From Cyclina sinensis (lineage: Eukaryota > Mollusca > Bivalvia > Venerida > Veneridae): a DNA stretch of 64,000 bases. Below, in pieces: positions 57,119-64,000 of this stretch. The DNA lies in contig JAAONU010000009.1 of assembly GCA_012932295.1 (NCBI GenBank), forward strand, positions 11,511,535-11,575,534, given 5' to 3'. A program made the position numbers and the translations under genes. Position 1 is the first letter of the stretch, and each line of letters begins with the position of its first letter. Under the pieces are notes generated by a model. It saw only the letters and a list, made by a program, of their open reading frames with translations, had not been told where the DNA came from and made no database searches.

Positions 57119-57948
57119 TTTCACTAAATACCATATAGCCAAATAAATTTATGAACGCAACTCCTCATAAACCCGATAGCAGATTTTGCTTAAATTTTCA
57201 GGAATGAACAACCTTAATGTGTAGGTGATAGTTAAGGAAGGAATTTTTGCCGGGACCAAATTTAATGGAATTATGGCCCTTTGTTGATTTTTTCACTATA
57301 TACCATAAAGTGAAATAAATTTGTGAACGCAACTCCTCATAAACCGGATGGCAGATTTTGCTTAAACTTTCAGGGATGAACAACCTTAATGTGTAGATGA
57401 TAGTTAAGGAAGGAATTTTTGCTTCGAACAAATTTAACGGAATTATGGCCCTTTGTTGATTTTTTCACTATATACCATAAAGTGAAATAAATTTGTGAAC
57501 GCAACTCCTCATAAACCGGATGGCAGATTTTGCTTAAACTTTCAGGAATAAACAACCTTAATGTGTAGATGATAGTAAAGGAAGGAATTTTTGCTGTGAC
57601 CAAATTTAACAAAATTATGGCCCTTTGTTGATTTTTTTCACTATATACCATAAAGTGAAATAAATTTGTGAACGCAACTCCTCATAAACCGGATGGCAGA
57701 TTTTGCTTAAACTTTCAGGGATGAACAACCTTAATGTGTAGATGATAGTAAAGGAAGGGTAATGTTTTTTACAGGACCTGACACACCTGGGGTTTCTATA
57801 CTTTAATCTGTAGTTAACTTTCATGTGTAACATTTTTTAAATTTTACCTGCTTACTTTAAAATCAGCAACATGTAATTACTTGTGTGTCTCTTTGTTCGT
57901 CTTCGCTAATGTGATTCCTCATAGTACATAAATATTTACAACATTTTT

Positions 57949-58235
57949 ATGTCGACTATTCAAAGAATAAGGAGGTCTATTGTACTTGTGGCGTGGCTAT
58001 CGGGTTAAAGTTTTAGGGCAAGCTTCTCATTTTCACTATTTCTTCCCTTTCTACTGCAGATATTTGGTTCAAACTTGGCCGTAGACTGTGTCATTCCCTC
58101 AAGGCCCATAACTCTGTTAAGCATTTTTATTAGTTATTCCCCTTTTAAGACTTTGAAAAATCTTTAATTTCAGGCTTTTATTATACCTTCAGGCACTAAG
58201 AATAGTCAAGCGTGCTGTCCATCCGACAGCCCTTG
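57949..58235 (+). mobile_element. Family J: 287-bp element without a tandem array
   Basis: Head hairpin GACTATTC/AAA/GAATA at 57954; inverted arm GAATAGTC at 58199; terminal hairpin GCTGTC/CATCC/GACAGC then CCTTG. The interior has a single core unit (CAGATATTTGGTTCAAACTT, GGCCCATAACTCTGTT). It is the smallest complete version of the shared plan. Confidence 0.7.
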
Positions 58236-59181
58236 TTTCAGTATAAAATATCTAATTTTGAAATAAAAGGACAGCATTAATAATATACAAAACACCTCAA
58301 TTCATTTGCAACTACAGAAAAAAATTGTTTCCCACCTAAATCTTACATACAGAATATACATGCTCTTGTTTATGAGCACTTATGCATAGTGGGGGCATCC
58401 GTGTCCTATGGACACAGTTCTAGTTTAAAATAACTTGGCACAAGTGATCACCATTATGAGGCAATGTGCAGAGCACAATTATTGGGTTGCTACCCCCAAG
58501 GTCAAGGTCTCACATAAAGGTCAAGTGTTAAAAAGTCTTCATTTTGTTTCCACTCCATAACTTTTAAACCGTCGAAAATTTTTTGAAATAGCTTGGCACA
58601 AGTGACCACCATTATGAGGCGATGTGCAGAACACAATAATTGGGTTGCTACCCCCAAGGTAAAGGTCACACAAAAAGTCAAAGTGTGCAAAAGTCAAGTG
58701 TGAAAAGTCTACATTTCGTGTCCCCTCCATAACTTTTAAACCGCTAAAAATTTTTTTAAATAACTTGGCACAAGTGATCACCATTATGAGGTGAGATGCA
58801 GAGCACAGTTTATTGGGTTGCTACCCACAAGGTCAAGGTCACAGTTAAAGGTCAAATATCCACATTTCACGTCTGCTCTATAACTTACTAACTTGGCTTA
58901 CCAAAAGTTTTTTAATTACTTTGCACAAATGATCACCACTATGACACGATGTGCAGAACCCAACTTCCAGGTTGCTACCCCCAAGGTCAAGCTTAAATGT
59001 TCTCCATAACTTTTTGACTTATAGAAGATTTTAAATAATTTGGCACAAATAATTACTATCATGAGACTATGTGCTTATAATATGCATGGCACAACATCAA
59101 AGTCATGGTTTGTTAAAGGTCAAGAAGTACATATTCATGTCTGCTGCGGAAGGGGATTTAGCTGTCCTTCAGACTGCCGTG

Positions 59182-59374
59182 TATATTTTTGTAATGGATC
59201 CTGTAGAATCAGCTATAATAAAAATTTTATGATGCACATTGTTTTACAAAATTATAATGCATCACAACACAGAATTTTAAATATAATTTTAATGAATTTT
59301 AACTTTTCATTGTCAGATTTGTTGTTAAAAGAATAGTTATTTAATGAGGTCTGTGAAAATATTAATATTATTTT
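59182..59374. other. Unique AT-rich spacer
   Basis: Very AT-rich text with no recognised exon, ending in a T-run where C4 starts. Confidence 0.4.
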
Positions 59375-60613
59375 TATCCCCCCGCCAAAGGCGGAGGGGA
59401 TATTAGGAATGCCCTTCGTCCGTCCGTGCGTCCGTGTGTCCGTGCGTCCGTGTGTCCGTGCGTCTGTGCGTCCGTCCGAAACAATTTTGTCCGGAGCATA
59501 ACTCCAAAACTACTTGAGGGATTTTATTCAAACTTCATACACTGACAGAGCACATTGGTAGGTAGTGCAGTGTGCAAGTCCAATAACTCTACCTTGCCTT
59601 TTTTTAGAGTTATACCGCTTTATCAAATTTACTTGATAAATTTTGTCCGGAGCATAACTCCAAAACTGCTAGAGGGATTTTATTCAAACTTTATACACTG
59701 ACAGAGCACATTGGTAGGTAGTGCAGTGTGCAAGAACAATAACTCTACCTTGCCTATTTTTAGAGTTATTCCCCTTTATCAGAATTACTTGATAAATTTT
59801 GTCCAGAGCATAACTCTAAAACTACTTGAGGGATTTTATTTAAACTTCATACACTGACAGAGCACATTGGTAGGTAGTGCAGTGTGCAAGAACAATAACT
59901 CTACCTTGCCTATTTTTAGAGTTATTCCCCTTTATCATAATTACTTAATAAATTTTGTCCGGAGCATAACTCCAAAACTACTTGAGGGATTTTATTCAAA
60001 TTTCATACACTGACAGAGCACATTGGTAGGTAGTGCAGTGTGCATGTCCAATAACTCTACCTTGCCTATTTTTTAGAGTTATTCCCCTTTATCAGATTTA
60101 CTTGTTTACATTTTAAAAATCCCAGCATATACATGTTTATCTAATTCTTGAATTCTTGAACTTATTATCCCCGCGAAAGGAGGAGGGGATATTAGAAATG
60201 GTCTCTGTCCGTCCATGCTTGCGTCCATTCCAGTTGTGTCGGGATCATAACTCCAAAAGTACTTGAGTGATTTTCTTCAAACTTCATATACTGAAAGAGC
60301 ACATTTGAAGGAGGTGCAGTGTGTAAGAATAATAACTCTACCTTGCCTACTTTTAGAATTATTCCCCTTTATCAGATTTAATTGAAAAACTTTGTCCGAA
60401 GCATAACTCAAAAAGTGCTTGAGCGATTTTCTTCAAACTAAATACACTGACATAGCACATTGGTAGGAAGTGCAGTTTGCAAGAACAATAACTCTACCTT
60501 GCCTATTTTTTGTGGGATTTTCTTCAAACATTATTACATTGAGTGTTTGAAAGTACAACCTTCAGGTAGCTTCTTCCCGGCGGGGGGATTAACCATGTGT
60601 AACATGGCTCTTG
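59375..60613 (+). mobile_element. Family C element, complete, double-headed
   Basis: Head 1 CCCCCCGCCAAAGGCGGAGG at about 59378, GTCCGTGCGTCCGTGTGTCC stretch, four units, the spacer AAATCCCAGCATATACATG, head 2 at about 60176 (one arm shortened, CCCCGCGAAAGGAGGAGGGG), two diverged units and the tail ending CCATGTGTAACATGGCTCTTG. Same layout as the other three C copies. Confidence 0.85.
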
Positions 60614-60905
60614 TACAATATTAAACTTCTAACTATTAATTTTGAAAATCAACATAATTTGAGCTCAGTTATTTTTTGAGAAGTAAGGTAGCTCAATAAT
60701 CTGTTAATTTGTTGTTTTTGTCATCTGGCTTTCTATTAGCACCTTCAGTGTAATCTGTCTAGAATGTTAGTGTTTTTAAAGCCATTTTACTCCAAAAGTT
60801 GACACCATGTGCCGAGGTCTGATTAGGAATTGAATACATAATAATCTTTTGTATAAGAAAATAAGAAAAAAGAAGTAAAACTGTATTCATTCCTAACAAG
60901 ATTTG
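60614..60905. other. Unique spacer
   Basis: No element end or exon recognised between the C tail and a headless A array. Confidence 0.4.
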
Positions 60906-63209
60906 TAAGAACTCTGGTTGCTATGGCAATTGAAAGGAAAAACTTTGAAAATCTTTTTGTCTGAAACCACAAAGCCCTGAGCCTTAAGATTTGGTATTTA
61001 GGATTGTCTAGTAGACCTCTATCAAGTTTGTTCAAATTATGCCCGTGGGGTCAAATTTGGCCCCACCCCAGGGGTCAATTGATTTTACATAGGCTTATAT
61101 AGTGAAACTTTAAAAATCTTCTTGTCTGAAACGACATGGACTTGAGCCTTAAGATTTGGTATGTAGCATTGTCATGTGGACTTCCACCAAGTTTGTTCAA
61201 ATTATGCTCCTGGGGTCAAATTTGGCCCCGCCCTGGGGGTCAACTTATTTAAAATAGTGAAACTTTAAAAATCTTCTTGTCTAAAACTACAAGGACTTGA
61301 GCCTTAAGATTTGGTATGTAGCATTGTCATGTGGACCTCTACCAAGTTTGTTCAAATTATACCCCTAGGGTCAAATTTGGCTCTGCCCTGGGGATCAGTG
61401 GATTTTACATAGACTTGTATAGTGAAAACTTTGAAAATCTGCTTGTAGAAGGAGACTTAACATTTTCAATCCAAATAGTCTGGAAATTTGTCAGAAAGGT
61501 TGTTTCTATGATTTCTAGTTCAGGTTTGAATATAGGTCATCTGGGATCAAAAACTAGGTCACAGAAGCCAAAAAATAGAAAAACCTTGTTAACACTCTAG
61601 AGGTAACATTTTCAGTCCAAATATCCTGGAAATTTGTCAGACAGGTTGTTTTGATGATTTCTACCTCAAGTTAGAATATGGGTCATCAAAATACTAGATG
61701 ACAGAGCCCAAATATGGAAAAACATTGTTAACACTCTAGAGGTAACATTTTCAGTCCAAATAATCTGGAAATCGGTCAGAAAAGTTGTTTCAATGATTTC
61801 TAGCTCAGTTTGGAATATGGGTAATCTGGGGTCAAAAACTAGGTCAAAGACCCTAAATATGTAAATTTTTTGTTTACACTCTAGAGGTAACATTTTCCGT
61901 CCAAATAACATTGAAATTTGTCAGAAGGATTGTTTCAATGATTTCCAGCTCAGTTTCGAATATGGGTTATCTTGGATCAAAAACTAGGTCACAGGGCCAA
62001 AAAGTAGAAAAGCTTTGTTGATGCTCTAGAGGTTACATTTTCAGTCCAAATATCCTTGAAATTTGTCAGAAAGGTTGTTTCAATGATTTCTAGCTCATAT
62101 TTGGATATAGGTCATCTGGCATCAAAAACTAGGTCACAGAGCCCAAATATGTGAAAACCTTTTTAACACTCCAGAGGTTGCTTTTTTAGTCCAAATAACC
62201 TGGAAATTTGTCAGAAAGGTTGTTTCTATGATTTCTAGCTCAAGTTCTATTCTGGGTCAACTGGAGTAAAAAACTAGGTCACAGAGCCCAAATATGGAAA
62301 AACTTTGTAAACACTCTAGAGGCTACATTTTCAGTCAAAATGTTCTGGAAAATTTTCAGAGAAGGTGTTTTGATGATTTTTAGCTTAATTTCGTATATGG
62401 GTCATCTTGGGTCAAAAACTAGGTCAGAGAGCCCAAATATGGAAAAGCCTTATTAACACTCTAGAGGTTACATTTTCAGTCTAAATATCAGATATCAATT
62501 TGTCAGAAAGGTTGAATCAGTGATTTCTAGCTCATATTTTGATATGAGTCATCTGGGATCAAAAACTAGGTCACAGAAGCCAAATATGTAAAAACCTTGT
62601 TAACATTCTAGAGGCTACATTTTCAGTCTAAATGTCCTGGAAATTTGTCAGAAAAGTTGTTTTGTTGATTTGTAGCTCAAGTTTGAATATGGGTCATCTG
62701 TGGTCAAAAGCTAGGTCACAGAACCCAAAACCTTGTTAACTCTCTGAAGGTATCATTTTAATTCCAAATAACCTGGAAATTTGTCAGAAAGCTTAATTCT
62801 ATGGTTTCTAGCTCAGGTTTGAATATGGGTCATCTGGAGTCGAAACATCTTGGTCACAGAGCCCAAATATTGAAAAACTTTGTAAACACTAGAGGCTTCA
62901 TTTTAAGTCCAAATGTCCTGGAAAATTGTCAGAAAGTTTGTTTTGATGATTTGTAGCTCAAGTTTGGATATGGGTTATCTGGGGTCAAAAACTAGGTCAC
63001 AGAGCCAAAATATCAAAAAACCTTGTTAACACTCTAGAGGCTACTTTTTCAGTCCAAATATCCTTGAAATTTGTCAGAGAGATTGTTTCAATAATTTCTA
63101 GGTCAAATTCGAATATGGATCATCTGGGGTCAATTAACCAGGTCCATAGCAACTTTGTTAAAAGCAGTCATACTCAGGTGAGCGATACAGGGCCATCATG
63201 GCCCTCTTG
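60906..63209 (+). mobile_element. Headless A-type array with an A tail
   Basis: Starts inside an A unit (AACTCTGGTTGCTATGGCAA), has three A units, then about twelve units of roughly 140 bp with TTTTCAGTCCAAATATCCTG, AATTTGTCAGAAAGGTTG and AACTAGGTCACAGAGCCC. It ends CTCAGGTGAGCGATACAGGG, CCATCATGGCCCT and CTTG. The same A-to-second-core transition occurs at about 49500. Confidence 0.7.
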
Positions 63210-63902
63210 TTGTTATTTATGGTTTGATTTGATTTATACTGGGGCAAAACAACACTTATGACAAAACTGACACATTGAATCATTCAGCTGTGACCTTGAC
63301 TTTCAAATGACCCTGACCATCAGGTCAAATTATTGAATTTTGCTAATATTGCCCATTTTTAGTTCTTTTTTATTAATACTTGGACAAAACAACGCTCATG
63401 ACAAAGCCTACATGTTAAATTATTCTATTCAAGTATGACCTTAACCTTTAAATGACCTTTACAGTCAAGTTCTAATTATTGCATTTTGCTAAAATAGCCA
63501 AACTTTTGTTATTTATGGACGGATTTGATCTGTACAGGGACAAAACAACATTGAGAATAAAACAAACGTGTTGAACAATTCAAGCATTACCTTGACCTTT
63601 AAATGACCTTGATATTACTTAACTAGGCTATATCTTTGTTTTGAAAGGATGTAGTGTCTTCATGCTTGGACATAATTACCTTTTAGACAATACCTCCAAA
63701 GAAGGTTAAACTTAACTTGACCTTGACCTTTAAGGTCAAATTTCTGAATTTTGTTAATATTGGCCATAACTTTGTTATGTATAATTATATTTTCAAATGA
63801 TGTTTCATTTGAAATCCCTTCACCACAATGTGCTTCCTCTGATGTGTTAGCCTTTTGAAATAGGAAAAAGTCGAGCGTGGCCCCCGCTTGCGGTGGCTCT
63901 TG

Positions 63903-64000
63903 TTTTCACTGTTGTTGCCAAATAAATCATAGTTAATTTATATATTCATTCCCGGTGTAATTGGATTCAGTAACTTTGATAACTAGCATAAATTGCAGGC
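63903..64000. other. Unique DNA at the window end
   Basis: Follows the B tail. The last bases (ATAAATTGCAGGC) resemble a splice acceptor, so an exon could begin at the edge, but nothing further can be seen. Confidence 0.3.

Larger units (their letters stand above)
55449..58423 (+). mobile_element. Family H element inside I, containing A and J
   Basis: Head ATGCCTTTTTAGGCAT at 55451, GTCCGTCAGTCCGTACGACC stretch. Units of about 180 bp (GAACGCAACTCCTCATAAAC, CAGATTTTGCTTAAACTTTC, GAACAACCTTAATGTGTAG, ATGGCCCTTTGTTGATTTTT) at 55500-55675 and 57119-57770. Tail GTGGGGGCATCC, hairpin GTGTCC/TAT/GGACAC and AGTTCTAG. Removing it heals a family I unit. Confidence 0.75.
53396..59181 (+). mobile_element. 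Family I element (AATCCCCTTCC ends) split by A and H
   Basis: Head AATCCCCTTCCGCAAAGTTG then GGAGGGGATTATAGG at 53397, and GTCAGTCCGTCCCTCCATCC. Core units at 55049-55448 and 58424-59140 have CATAACTTTTAGACCGCTGA, TAACTTGGCACAAGTGATCA, CATTATGAGGCAATGTGCAG and AAGGTCAAGGTCACA. Tail TGCGGAAGGGGATTTAGCTG, TCCTTCAGACTGCC, a decayed hairpin. At the H seam, GAAAATTTTT and TTTAAAATAACTTGGC rejoin into an intact unit. Confidence 0.75.
41445..63902 (+). mobile_element. Family B element(s) split by E3 and a large block of A-type and host sequence
   Basis: B text at 41445-41484, 42579-43464, 45135-45147 and 63210-63902. The right end carries the full B tail (GTCGAGCGTGGCC, CGCTTGCGG and GGTGGCTCTTG). 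Seams with E3 and A4 restore B text. The interval 45148-63209 contains the host MALSU1 exon, so left and right parts may be two separate B copies; a unit at 43308-43462 is repeated at 63212-63360, which favours that. Confidence 0.45.

Noticed and set aside
57198..57833. Three similar minus-strand open frames of 70-90 codons
   Set aside because: Shadows of the family H tandem units; no domain, and identical peptides recur because the DNA repeats.
13511..60613. CRISPR-like arrays
   Set aside because: Units are long, contiguous tandem repeats without unique spacers, and the genome is eukaryotic.

Overview
The window looks like a stretch of a lophotrochozoan animal genome, most likely a bivalve mollusc (inference). 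It is AT-rich, has spliced exons, and is filled with short hairpin-ended elements carrying tandem-repeat cores, a repeat style typical of bivalves. I see no rRNA, CRISPR, operon or bacterial feature. Only one exon looks like ordinary host coding sequence: 50797-50975, a MALSU1/RsfS-family (mitochondrial ribosome silencing factor) exon on the + strand. Almost everything else is mobile-element sequence.

The dominant feature is a set of at least ten repeat families with one shared plan. Each has a 5' hairpin, a (GTCC/GTCT)n-like stretch, a tandem array of roughly 110-170 bp units, a short copy of the 5' hairpin arm in inverted orientation, and a final hairpin followed by CTCTTG or CTCTAG before a host T. 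I call them A (AGCTCACC ends), B (AGCTCGAC), C (TATCCCCCCGCC), D (ATGGCCCCC), E (ATGTCTCC), F (AATACCCCC), G (ATGCCCC), H (ATGCCTTTTT), I (AATCCCCTTCC) and J (GTCGACTATTC). Their plan and their seams at T|T or A|T without visible target duplication resemble Helentron-associated non-autonomous elements (HINE, 'pearl'-like). All copies I could orient point the same way (head left).

Layout. 1-1200: AT-rich unique DNA. 1684-5997: a decayed Helentron-like coding region (PIF1-type helicase then a C-terminal endonuclease) split by a B and an A element. 6092-12552: F, G, B and A elements. 12553-34753: a nested locus, E containing A containing C containing B containing C containing a 8.9-kb element with terminal inverted repeats. 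34754-45147: O, E, D, a 20-bp-TIR unit, a foldback, E inside B, and A. 45148-50170: A-family heads and arrays. 50170-53395: host DNA with the MALSU1 exon. 53396-59181: I containing A, H and J. 59375-63902: C, an A-type array and the end of a B element.

The most novel object is the 8.9-kb unit at 23765-32637. It has ~130-bp terminal inverted repeats, a CpG-rich promoter-like start with an NRF1-like site, and a chain of phase-compatible exons including an 18-bp coding minisatellite. It ends in an exon carrying the catalytic H and Y end of a tyrosine recombinase followed by a SANT/Myb-like domain and a poly(A) signal. The exons that should hold the upstream catalytic residues are not visible, so this copy is probably internally deleted.
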